Origin: Chryseolinea lacunae
GTDB lineage: Bacteria; Bacteroidota; Bacteroidia; Cytophagales; Cyclobacteriaceae
Direction: 5' to 3'
Length of the DNA stretch: 64,000 nt
Assembly (NCBI RefSeq): GCF_016735595.1
Contig: NZ_JAERRB010000013.1
Span: 124,001 to 188,000, forward strand
The position numbers and the translations under genes are program-made. The notes below the pieces were generated by a model. That model was not told the DNA's origin and made no database searches. It worked only from the letters and a program-made list of their open reading frames with translations. Of the stretch, positions 56,984-64,000 are shown in pieces; the stretch's first letter is position 1, and each line of letters begins with the position of its first letter.

Positions 56984-57253
56984 ATGGCTATCGTAAAAAA
57001 CAATCTCGTAACCAAGGGGCTCAGTGGCCAGCTTGGTAAAACTCTGGTCTTCCGCAAAGTCGGTGATCGTACTATTGTGGCTACTTCTCCATCTACTAAC
57101 GATGACCCCACGCCAGCGCAAAAGACGCAGCGCGGGCGGTTCCACGATGCTTCCATTTTTGCAAAGGCTCAGATGGATGATCCTGCAATAAAGAAGCTTT
57201 ATGAAGAAGAGGCCAAGCGCAGAGGATTCCCCAGCAACACTGTTGCTCAATAA
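56984..57253 (+). CDS. Small conserved-looking basic protein
   Basis: An 89-residue basic protein (NNLVTKGLSGQLGKTLVFRKVGDRTIVATSP ... TPAQKTQRGRF ... AIKKLYEEEAKRRG). The N-terminal half looks like beta strands and the rest helical. Short proteins of this kind occur in Bacteroidota genomes, but I cannot name the family. It is the only plus-strand gene in the RHS-tip array, with its own terminator and a tandem operator-like repeat upstream. Confidence 0.72.
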   Translation: MAIVKNNLVTKGLSGQLGKTLVFRKVGDRTIVATSPSTNDDPTPAQKTQRGRFHDASIFAKAQMDDPAIKKLYEEEAKRRGFPSNTVAQ

Positions 57254-57275
57254 CAACACTCAGCCTTAGAAAAAC

Positions 57276-57298
57276 AAAGCCCGGCATCGCCGGGCTTT
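57276..57298. terminator. Terminator after the 56984 gene
   Basis: AAAGCCCGG and CCGGGCTTT form a 9-bp stem with loop CATCG, preceded by an A-rich run and followed by TCTC. It probably serves both strands, as a minus-strand gene ends at 57321. Confidence 0.8.
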
Positions 57299-57320
57299 CT
57301 CATAACAGGAGCACATTTAT

Positions 57321-57719
57321 CTATCTCACAGTTGGAAGTTCCGGCTCTTCATTTGACCAAGTTCCAACAAAAGCATGTCGCTTAGAACGCTTTCGTTCAC
57401 GGGTAATAACTAAATATTTTTTTGCCCCTTCGTATGACACCTCAAAGTGCACTTTCCTTTGACCAAAAAGCGTTTCTCTATAGAAAGTAAATTCTCTAAT
57501 ATATCCAGTGGTTTCCCACCAAGTAAGTCTGTCAACCTCAAAATATATTTTATAAGCTTCCCCGTTAAAACTCATAATCCATTGCCCATTAAAATAGGCA
57601 ACATATTTCTCATGAGCCTTATTCCCAATAACAAAACCCTTCAATTTATTAGGTTGATCTTGGCAATACGATGTGTTGCAAGAGAGCAGTACCAGGGTGA
57701 AGAAGAAAATGAAACGCAT
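57321..57719 (-). CDS. Small exported protein, possible immunity protein
   Basis: A 132-residue protein with a Sec leader (FIFFFTLVLLSCNTSYCQ, possibly lipidated at the first Cys) and a beta-rich mature part (YVAYFNGQWIMSFNGEAYKIYFEVDRLTWWET) with a basic region near the end. Met 1 at 57725 is an alternative start. It follows another small exported gene with almost no gap, so they are cotranscribed downstream of RHS tip 1. Confidence 0.6.
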   Translation of the reverse strand: MRFIFFFTLVLLSCNTSYCQDQPNKLKGFVIGNKAHEKYVAYFNGQWIMSFNGEAYKIYFEVDRLTWWETTGYIREFTFYRETLFGQRKVHFEVSYEGAKKYLVITRERKRSKRHAFVGTWSNEEPELPTVR

Positions 57720-57727
57720 ATGCAATT

Positions 57728-58195
57728 CTAAAAACGTATCTGTTCAATTACCTCGCCCTTCTCCACTATTTCATCCTTTATATGGTAGACATACTTAACC
57801 ACAAAAACGATACGCGATCCTTGCTCCAGTTTAAATCCATAGGGCCAACTAATGGGAATCAAAATGAGATGACCTGGATAAGTACCCGATCTTACGGGCA
57901 CATCCTCCTGGATCACAAACGACACCTGAACGCTTTCAATAGTCAGGTAAAGATCCTTTGCTTCACCTGCATTCATTTGAGGTTTAATCAGTTCAATTCT
58001 GACAGGAACAGTTTCACGATCTCTAAAGGATTTCTTAATAATCAACTCTTTGGTAAAGAAATCATTCAAATATTTAAGCTCAACCGTAGGTAATGGATAC
58101 GTTAGATCCCCATTGTAAATTGAGGCGTACTTAGGATACGACTTTGCCGTGCTGGCAGATAATACGATAAAAAAAAGTATCTTAATTGCTTTCAT
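57728..58195 (-). CDS. Exported protein, putative immunity protein of RHS tip 1
   Basis: A 155-residue protein with a signal peptide (MKAIKILFFIVLSASTAKS) and a beta-sandwich-like mature part (VPVRIELIKPQMNAGEAKDLYLTIE ... SRIVFVVKYVYHI). It starts 14 bases after RHS tip 1 ends. An ATG nine codons upstream would overlap the tip. Immunity role inferred from position and export. Confidence 0.6.
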   Translation of the reverse strand: MKAIKILFFIVLSASTAKSYPKYASIYNGDLTYPLPTVELKYLNDFFTKELIIKKSFRDRETVPVRIELIKPQMNAGEAKDLYLTIESVQVSFVIQEDVPVRSGTYPGHLILIPISWPYGFKLEQGSRIVFVVKYVYHIKDEIVEKGEVIEQIRF

Positions 58196-58209
58196 TTTCA
58201 AATCAAAAT

Positions 58210-59886
58210 CTACTGTTGCCATGGGGTGCTATCTGTTTTCGCGAAGTCCTGAAAATACGACATGTTTAATGTTCCTGTTACACTGGCTCCTCCTGACGGT
58301 GAAGTTATAAGCACTCCCGCGTGATTACTTTGCAATGTTGCAGGATTTGCGTTGAGTCCTTCCGGACTTAGCGGACCTGTTAACGGTTTAGACAGTTGGC
58401 CATTGGTAGCTGAGCCAACGGGATGTGTTTGACCTATAAGCAGAGCCGCTGCTGGCATTGATACGTCATCAGATGATTCAACTTTTACTGTACCTACAAC
58501 GCTTAGATTAACGCTGCTACTTAAGATGTTTAGTTTACCACTCGGCAGGCCCAAACTTTGCAGGTTTACAAAACCCGACTCCCCTGGCGTCTTAAATTCA
58601 CCTTGGACCGGTGCTGATTTTGAATCAAAACCACCGACAATCTTGACGTGATCTGCTTCTGGGCGACCCGTCGCCGTTGAAATAGCCTTATCAAGCCTAT
58701 TGTTCAGCTTTGCTAATGTGCTATTAATTTTTCCGACAGCCTTTTCAATTTTTCCCTTCTCCTTATCTGTAAAACCACCAGAGCCTAGAGATTTCGCCAA
58801 GGAATTAACCTTTGCCATTTGCTTATCCAACTTATTGGACAGCCTTTGAGCTTTTTTGTCAGGACTGGTATCATCTGGCTCTCTACCATCTGGATCAATA
58901 AATCTAACGGGATTATCGAACGCATAATTGTAGGGACTCCATGACGGGAATTTGCTTGCCATTGGGTCAATCACCATCCAACGCGCAATTGTGGGGTCAT
59001 ACATCCTTGCACCGTAGTCTAGCCAACTAAGATCTAGCTCGTCTTGTTTCTCCTTTCCGTTAAACAAATAGTTTTGTTTAACGCCATTCTCTCGATGATA
59101 CGAGTTGAAGGTTAGCCCAAAGGGGTAATAATCATCCTGCTGCACCACTGGCCCTTTAATTTGGGTAACTTTAAAATCATCAAAGTAAACCTCAACCTCT
59201 TCCCCATCGAAGCTGTCGTTGCTCAAATATACAAAAACATAGCCAGGCTGCTTGATCTCAAACGAAGCCTCGATCTTCTGGTGACTCACGTTCGTACCAT
59301 CCTCTTTCCCCTCGTCTGCCACCATCCGAATGGCTCCGCCGTCCAGAAAGTGTTCTTCGCGATCAAAAATAACCCAGTTCAAATAGCCTCTCGGCGCCTC
59401 GGTCGATTCGTCTCCTTTTTGAACGAGACCGTCATACGGAAACACATAGATGCCAAGGCTCCCCTGGGCTCCACCATCAATTACGGGGCTACCTGCGCCA
59501 CCCTGCGCGATGGCAGTCATTAAATTAGTCAGGGCCGACTGCCAGTTGGAGTGACTGGGGTCCACATATTTTGCATACACCTCGGCATGAATCACGTCGC
59601 CGGGCATCACGCTGAGTGAGCGGGCCAAACCGGTTCGTTCATTGGCAAAACCACTGAGGCGGGTTGAATATTTTGTTGTGCTGTTGGGTGTGTGGTTGAA
59701 CAACTCGCTGTTCACCTTCACCGCTTCGTCTACAAAAAGGAATTTTGACTTTTCTTCAGCTTCTTTCGCTGGTTCCAGGGTTGCTGTTCCTGCGTCCGTT
59801 TCTTGTTTGGTGGTGAACGTCAACCTCACGTTGCCCAAATGATCTTTCAAATGATATTGATATTCATTTGTCTCCTCTTTAGGCAC
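58210..59886 (-). CDS. Displaced RHS tip 1 (5'-truncated, longest)
   Basis: A 558-residue frame with a late RHS region ([16 protein letters not shown]), an insert with a carbohydrate-binding look (about 60-240, ending [18 protein letters not shown]), the core ([63 protein letters not shown]), then a variable end. That end has a coiled coil ([14 protein letters not shown]) and a Ser/Gly-rich beta region of unknown function. The start is a GTG; an in-frame stop lies about 55 bases upstream and the bulk of RHS repeats is missing. It could be expressed only after recombination with a full RHS gene. Confidence 0.8.
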   Translation of the reverse strand: MPKEETNEYQYHLKDHLGNVRLTFTTKQETDAGTATLEPAKEAEEKSKFLFVDEAVKVNSELFNHTPNSTTKYSTRLSGFANERTGLARSLSVMPGDVIHAEVYAKYVDPSHSNWQSALTNLMTAIAQGGAGSPVIDGGAQGSLGIYVFPYDGLVQKGDESTEAPRGYLNWVIFDREEHFLDGGAIRMVADEGKEDGTNVSHQKIEASFEIKQPGYVFVYLSNDSFDGEEVEVYFDDFKVTQIKGPVVQQDDYYPFGLTFNSYHRENGVKQNYLFNGKEKQDELDLSWLDYGARMYDPTIARWMVIDPMASKFPSWSPYNYAFDNPVRFIDPDGREPDDTSPDKKAQRLSNKLDKQMAKVNSLAKSLGSGGFTDKEKGKIEKAVGKINSTLAKLNNRLDKAISTATGRPEADHVKIVGGFDSKSAPVQGEFKTPGESGFVNLQSLGLPSGKLNILSSSVNLSVVGTVKVESSDDVSMPAAALLIGQTHPVGSATNGQLSKPLTGPLSPEGLNANPATLQSNHAGVLITSPSGGASVTGTLNMSYFQDFAKTDSTPWQQ

Positions 59887-60080
59887 GTGCCGGGCTTCGC
59901 ATAACTGGAACCTATGTTTTTTCTCACTCCAAGTTCGTTATTGAAACTCATCATAGACTGGAACCTGCTCAGCACCTCTTGCCAGTTTACATTATCAAGT
60001 TTATGCTGTTGGTATCAGAGAAGACCTCCGTCCTATTCTCGCCTCACTCCCAACCAGTTCCATCTGCAACATTATTTTCT

Positions 60081-60314
60081 TCAGTAAGAATGTAGCATTT
60101 CCTCGATGCCAAAATTATCCCACGGATTTTCGTGGTCTGTTGCGCTGTTAAAAGCAGGAGTATTAAAACCTGTCGCTACAACTTTCATTTTAAACCTGTC
60201 GCCAGCGTCGCTCCATCCGCTCTTGTCGGCATTGGTGGATGAAGATACGGAAATGACCAAGGGTAGCAAACTCTCCATATCCAAAGGTGCGCTCCTCTTT
60301 GGCAACGTGAGCAT
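60081..60314 (-). CDS. Fragmentary hypothetical frame in the RHS island
   Basis: A 77-residue frame (LPKRSAPLDMESLLPLVISV ... DRFKMKVVATGFN ... HENPWDNFGIEEMLHSY) beginning just after the stop of the lipoprotein at 60319. No leader or known domain. It could be the 3' end of another displaced tip or a small extra immunity gene. The following 194 bases up to RHS tip 1 show no gene. Confidence 0.35.
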   Translation of the reverse strand: MLTLPKRSAPLDMESLLPLVISVSSSTNADKSGWSDAGDRFKMKVVATGFNTPAFNSATDHENPWDNFGIEEMLHSY

Positions 60315-60318
60315 TAAT

Positions 60319-61050
60319 TTATTTAGGACCATACGAAATCTTAAGGAGACGGTTAGTCTGCTTATCAAAAAAAGCAATGTCACCCAAGTAACAACATGTT
60401 AGCTCAACCTTAATCGCTAATTGAGCATTAATGGAATCTTCACTTATCTGTCTTATTTCATACCTACAAGGAAGATCTGAATATCTGTCCATCATCTTAG
60501 TATATTCACAAATTTTGAACAAATAATCATCCGGATCATCATCACGATGCGTGCAAGCACATTCGGATATATCTGAAGGTCTCTTGTTTAGACAAAACAA
60601 CGGATTAACGTCGATTATTCGGATAGGAAAAATATCATATCTATATTCTAATACCTTACCAGCTACACGTCCTCTAAAGTTCGATCTCAGTTTTGGATTT
60701 ATCTTAGGGTATTCATCCATCTCATATTCTATGCTCACTGGAGTAATCGTTAAAGAGGGGTCAAACCCCATGCTTTCATTTTCGATCGTCAGCGTGTCAA
60801 ATGTTCTTTTAACGTACGAGGAGTTGGGACAAGAAGACGGCGAGAATGAAAACCCAATGGACAAGTTATCCGTGTTCAAATCACCAAAACAATTGCCGCT
60901 ATTCATTGATCTAGCTGGAATAAACCGCCATTGGTCTGAATTATTCACAATAATAAAACCCTTTTGCTGGATCAGTTTTAATGTGCTGGATTTTTTGACG
61001 CAGCCTAACAAGAGCACCGTCAAAAACACAATCACTCCGAATTTCCTCAT
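60319..61050 (-). CDS. Lipoprotein, putative immunity protein of RHS tip 5
   Basis: A 243-residue lipoprotein (lipobox LLLGC, Cys 17). The mature part has several cysteines, including CFG, SSCPNSSY and CACTHRDDD, and beta-rich segments. Its ATG overlaps the TGA of the upstream toxin fragment (ATGA), the tightest toxin-immunity coupling in the array. Confidence 0.7.
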   Translation of the reverse strand: MRKFGVIVFLTVLLLGCVKKSSTLKLIQQKGFIIVNNSDQWRFIPARSMNSGNCFGDLNTDNLSIGFSFSPSSCPNSSYVKRTFDTLTIENESMGFDPSLTITPVSIEYEMDEYPKINPKLRSNFRGRVAGKVLEYRYDIFPIRIIDVNPLFCLNKRPSDISECACTHRDDDPDDYLFKICEYTKMMDRYSDLPCRYEIRQISEDSINAQLAIKVELTCCYLGDIAFFDKQTNRLLKISYGPK

Positions 61051-61630
61051 TGCTTCTGTTCGTCTATTTGTTGTTTAGAGGGTGCTATTAATCCTGCCCC
61101 ACTGTGCCAATCGACAATTGATCGGTTGATAAAACCCTTTGGATATTTTTTTAACAAGGTAGGATCCGTTGCTCTGTCAATGTAAGCTTTGTAGTGATCA
61201 TAGCTAATTCTCGGAGTAGATCTATTACCCATTATATCATTTTCAAATCCCTCCATGGGCTTCATTGTTTGTTCATAATATCTATCGCTTAAACCAGTAA
61301 AGTGCAGATTCTCATGAAATACAGCGTTAGTATCATCCCATTCCTCTTTTAAAATGAGTTCATGTCTTCCTGTATATTTGCTTTTTTCTCTGATGCCACT
61401 CGAATTAACAGTTTCGTTTTCCCATCCATCCCTCGCTCGATTCGTCTCCTTTGTTCAGCAAGGCGTCGTAGGGGAAGGCATACATTCCTAAACTTCCCTG
61501 CGCGCCGCCGTCAACCAGCGGGCTGCCCGTTCCTGCCTGGCGAATATTGTTTAACAGGTTGTTCAACGCCGACTGCCAGTTGGTTTGGTCTGGGTCGATG
61601 TGTTCTAAACACCTTTGTTGAGGCCGCTCA
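61047..61630 (-). pseudogene. RHS remnant fused out of frame to toxin tip 5
   Basis: The upstream part (about 61430-61630) encodes NWQSALNNLLNNIRQAGTGS and [28 protein letters not shown], clearly homologous to residues of RHS tip 1. The RHS core with PFGL and IDP motifs is absent. From about 61430 a second frame encodes a toxin-like end (KYTGRHELILKEEWDD, FHENLHFTGLSDRYYEQ, YIDRATDPTLLKKYPKG) reaching the stop at 61047. The two frames do not match, so an internal deletion seems to have fused them. Only the last 72 residues have an ATG. Confidence 0.65.
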
Positions 61631-61775
61631 TCCTTTAATGAATATCAGTTTCATGATCATTACTTAGTAAGTATCATCTACTTCAGCGCACGAATGCGTC
61701 TATAGCACCGAAACTCTTGAAGCCCGACGTATCCACCGACACCACCGCTCAGTCAAAAACCTAAACTCTTCTCCC

Positions 61776-62219
61776 TCACTTCTTCACCAACACCGCCTGA
61801 TCCAAAATAAAATTAACATGATCCATATTGTCCGTATTCAACCGGAGCTTCCCTTTGATGGTGATCAAATCATCGACCTGAAACTTTGCAGGTTGTTTGG
61901 CAAAGTTCACTTCGGCTATCGACTCGGGGCCGCCGCCGCCGCAGAAAAAGCATTGGCTCATGGGGTATTTGGAGATGATGATGTAGGCTTCTCCTTCGGG
62001 TGAAAAGGGAACATAGAAGCCTTCCATGGTGATCTCTTTTCCTTCGAGGGCTTTGAGCTCGGCGGGAAACGTGGGATAGAAAAGATACTCGCCCAGCTTC
62101 TCATAGTATTTTGGTTCAAACTTCGTTTTGGCAAACTCGTTCCAGAAATCTTTTTTTGTTTGTGCATAGGTTGTCACACACAGCACCAGCATTGCAAAAA
62201 CCATCATCCACTTTTTCAT
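61776..62219 (-). CDS. Small exported protein associated with an ABC exporter
   Basis: A 147-residue protein with a signal peptide (cleavage after TYA, about 19). The mature part resembles the DUF3299 type of periplasmic proteins: LEGKEITMEGFYVPFSPEG, YPMSQCFFCGGGGPES (a CxxC-like pair) and an OB-like end (DDLITIKGKLRLN ... VNFILDQAVLV). It follows the FtsX-like permease gene by about 85 bases on the same strand, and DUF3299-like proteins near such permeases are familiar (recalled). Confidence 0.75.
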   Translation of the reverse strand: MKKWMMVFAMLVLCVTTYAQTKKDFWNEFAKTKFEPKYYEKLGEYLFYPTFPAELKALEGKEITMEGFYVPFSPEGEAYIIISKYPMSQCFFCGGGGPESIAEVNFAKQPAKFQVDDLITIKGKLRLNTDNMDHVNFILDQAVLVKK

Positions 62220-62303
62220 ATCTCTATTTAGTTCAAGTTCTTTTCTTCATACAGCAAAGCCCACTCCAGAGTTCCTTCAGGAATGCGGCCGAACCGTTTG
62301 TTA

Positions 62304-63554
62304 TTACTGCGACGCCAGCACCTTCGAAATGTCTGTGCGATAGGCCTGGATGGCGGGGATCAGGGCGCACAGCAATCCCAGTAGCAGGCTTCCGCCCAAA
62401 ATTACCCATTCCTGCGAATAGAATATCATGCCGCTGATGCCGGCCTTTTGTGTTTCTTCCACCAGTCGGCTCAACAGGATCAACACACCGTGCCCCATCA
62501 ACACGCCAACAAGGCTTCCCAGCAGGGTGAGCACACCGCCTTCCAGCAACACCGACACCAGCAACTTTGTGCGCGTGGCGCCCATGGAGCGCATGATGGC
62601 CATGTCGTAGCGGCGTTCTTTCAGGGAATTGTAGAGCGCGATAAAAATACTGAGCCCCGAAATAACGATGAGCACATAGGCAAACGCCATGATGATGTCG
62701 GCGCCGACACCCAGAATGGAAAACAGGCGCGCGGTTTCAAATGCGGGCGAGGCAGCCTGCAAGCTGCTCTGTGCATTCACAAATCGCGGAAGCTGAATCG
62801 CACCCATCGGCGACCGGTAGGTGAGCAACAGCGATGTTATTTCCTTTAAAGAATCGTTGGCCGCCACCGAAGGCACAAGACGCGAATGCATCACCGTCGA
62901 ATCTGTTGTGGCCTGATGCGTATGTTCATTTTCTTCGGCATGTTCGTGCACTTCCCACACACTTTCCACGGCGGTGAGAATCACGTTGTCGAGCACGGTG
63001 TTGGTGGGCTTCAGCACGCCTTTCACCACATAGCGATGGTCAGCATGGTCGCTGCCGGTTTCGGTCAGGCCGTGACTGCTGGCAAAGGTGTCGCCTAGTT
63101 TCAGTTGGGTGAGGCGTTGCACGTTGGCGCCGAGGGTCACTTCCAGCGGAAGCTGCCACCATGCACCGCGGGCGAGTTCGGCTTTGTAGAGGTCGGCATA
63201 TTCGCGCGAGGTGCCCACGATGCGATAGGACTGATAGCTGTCGCCGAGGGCAAGCGGAATGGCGCGCTTCACCAGGCGGTTGCGGGCAATCTTGTCGGCT
63301 TCTTTCAGCTTGATGTTGCCCGTGGGAAAGTCGACGTGAAAGATGTTGCAGAGGATGAGTTGCAGCGGGCTGCCTTTTGCGCCCACCACCAGGTCGATGC
63401 CGCGCGCGTTGTCGGTGATCTTCTGTTCCAGCTGTGTGTTGAACAATAGCAGAATGGTGATGACGGCAATGCCCAGCGACAACAGCACAATGTTGATGGC
63501 CGTGTTGAGCGGTCGTGCCTTGAGGTAACTCCAAACCAAAGTGAACAGCGACAT
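62304..63554 (-). CDS. FtsX-like ABC transporter permease
   Basis: A 416-residue MacB/FtsX-type permease. First membrane helix near 16-38, a periplasmic domain of about 230 residues, then three helices at the C-terminus (ILGVGADIIMAFAYVLIVISGLSIFIALYNSLKERRYDMAIMRSMGATRTKLLVSVLLEG, split here only by family pattern). The RRYDMAIMRSMGATR coupling motif contacts the ATPase. The ATPase gene lies upstream on the same strand, 75 bases away. Probable role: lipoprotein or small-molecule export; substrate unknown. Confidence 0.9.
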   Translation of the reverse strand: MSLFTLVWSYLKARPLNTAINIVLLSLGIAVITILLLFNTQLEQKITDNARGIDLVVGAKGSPLQLILCNIFHVDFPTGNIKLKEADKIARNRLVKRAIPLALGDSYQSYRIVGTSREYADLYKAELARGAWWQLPLEVTLGANVQRLTQLKLGDTFASSHGLTETGSDHADHRYVVKGVLKPTNTVLDNVILTAVESVWEVHEHAEENEHTHQATTDSTVMHSRLVPSVAANDSLKEITSLLLTYRSPMGAIQLPRFVNAQSSLQAASPAFETARLFSILGVGADIIMAFAYVLIVISGLSIFIALYNSLKERRYDMAIMRSMGATRTKLLVSVLLEGGVLTLLGSLVGVLMGHGVLILLSRLVEETQKAGISGMIFYSQEWVILGGSLLLGLLCALIPAIQAYRTDISKVLASQ

Positions 63555-63629
63555 GAGCGTTATCGGTTTAGCGGTTGGTGTAACACATCGGGCGGATGTG
63601 TGTCGCGAAAATAGCGGGGCATAAAAACG

Positions 63630-64000
63630 TCAGGCTGGTTCATGTGCGGCGGTGAGTCGGATCTGGTGTTGCAGTTTTGACTTGAGGCGTTGGTCGTGTG
63701 TGGCCACGATGAGCGTCGAGCCATGCAGGCGCGCCGCGTCGAGCAGAAGCGACACCACACGATCGCAGTTTTTGTCGTCGAGGGCCGACGTGGGTTCGTC
63801 GGCAAAGATGATGGAGGGTTTGTTGAGCACGGCCCGCGCAATGGCCACGCGCTGGGCCTGGCCCTGGCTTAGGGTGGTGACACGGCTGTTGCGCTTGTTC
63901 TCCAACCCCAATGCGTCCAGCACCTCGGTAATGTGGGCATGGTCCAAAGGCAACTCCGCGAGATAAGGCGACAGCATCAGGTTTTGTTCCACCGACAAGG
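63630..64000 (-). CDS. ABC transporter ATP-binding protein (partial, cut by window end)
   Basis: The C-terminal 122 or so residues of an ATPase. The ABC signature is LSQGQAQRVAIARA (Q in place of the second G), Walker B is IIFADEPTSALDD and the H-loop is VATHDQR. The Walker A half lies beyond position 64000. It belongs to the LolD/MacB-like family and pairs with the downstream FtsX-like permease. Confidence 0.92.
   Translation of the reverse strand, partial: LSVEQNLMLSPYLAELPLDHAHITEVLDALGLENKRNSRVTTLSQGQAQRVAIARAVLNKPSIIFADEPTSALDDKNCDRVVSLLLDAARLHGSTLIVATHDQRLKSKLQHQIRLTAAHEPA

Noticed and set aside
61640-61775. Short coding remnant between the RHS island and the ABC exporter operon
   Set aside because: Two competing short frames end here, but neither is long enough or similar enough to a known protein to support a call.

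Overview
The window looks like chromosomal DNA from a Bacteroidota member, most likely order Cytophagales (inferred; genus not determined). The evidence is a gliding-motility type C-terminal domain and a Por-type (T9SS) sorting tail on large surface proteins, a PorE-like TPR/PD40/OmpA protein, a TonB-dependent receptor with a carboxypeptidase-regulatory plug extension, several TAnnTTTG -7 promoter elements, and a general lack of Shine-Dalgarno sites. Most of the window is GC-rich by eye. About 51.0-61.7 kb is clearly more AT-rich and looks like an accessory island.

0-28 kb is mostly housekeeping: metG, a TPR sensor kinase, bioB, sppA, folK, fabD, a large CHU_C-type surface protein, two small conserved proteins, a PlsB-like acyltransferase overlapping gpsA, a bestrophin-like channel, an SPFH protein paired with an Arc-like ribbon-helix-helix protein, a DoxX-like protein, a Rieske oxygenase with an amino-acid permease, menC, queA and the PorE-like protein. 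Between metG/kinase and bioB lies an unannotated cluster of four exported micropeptide genes (4455-5204). Three are tiny lipoproteins ending in a shared GGLPSDP motif, and the cluster is divergent from the TPR kinase.

28.4-43.8 kb is one tightly spaced plus-strand run of six genes: an ADP/ATP-translocase-like membrane protein with HEAT repeats and a cyclic-nucleotide-binding-like tail, a triple TIR-like protein, an nSTAND1-type NTPase with a transmembrane helix and WD40 repeats, a PorT-like beta barrel, a lipoprotein, and a 1741-residue T9SS-secreted adhesin-like protein. It looks like a signalling or defence module reaching from cytoplasm to cell surface, and is one of the two best candidates for an undescribed system.

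43.9-51 kb holds terC, a DinB/YfiT protein, a YheT-like hydrolase, an SRAP-family protein lacking three of four catalytic residues, a charged lipoprotein, and a TonB receptor. Two matching 16-bp palindromes of DtxR/MntR type lie upstream of the receptor.

51-61.7 kb is a minus-strand array of at least five displaced RHS C-terminal tips, each followed by a small, often lipoprotein or membrane, putative immunity gene. No full-length RHS parent is present. Several tips lack start codons or carry frameshifts, as expected for silent cassettes. The window ends with a minus-strand ABC exporter operon (ATPase cut by the window edge, FtsX-like permease, small exported protein).
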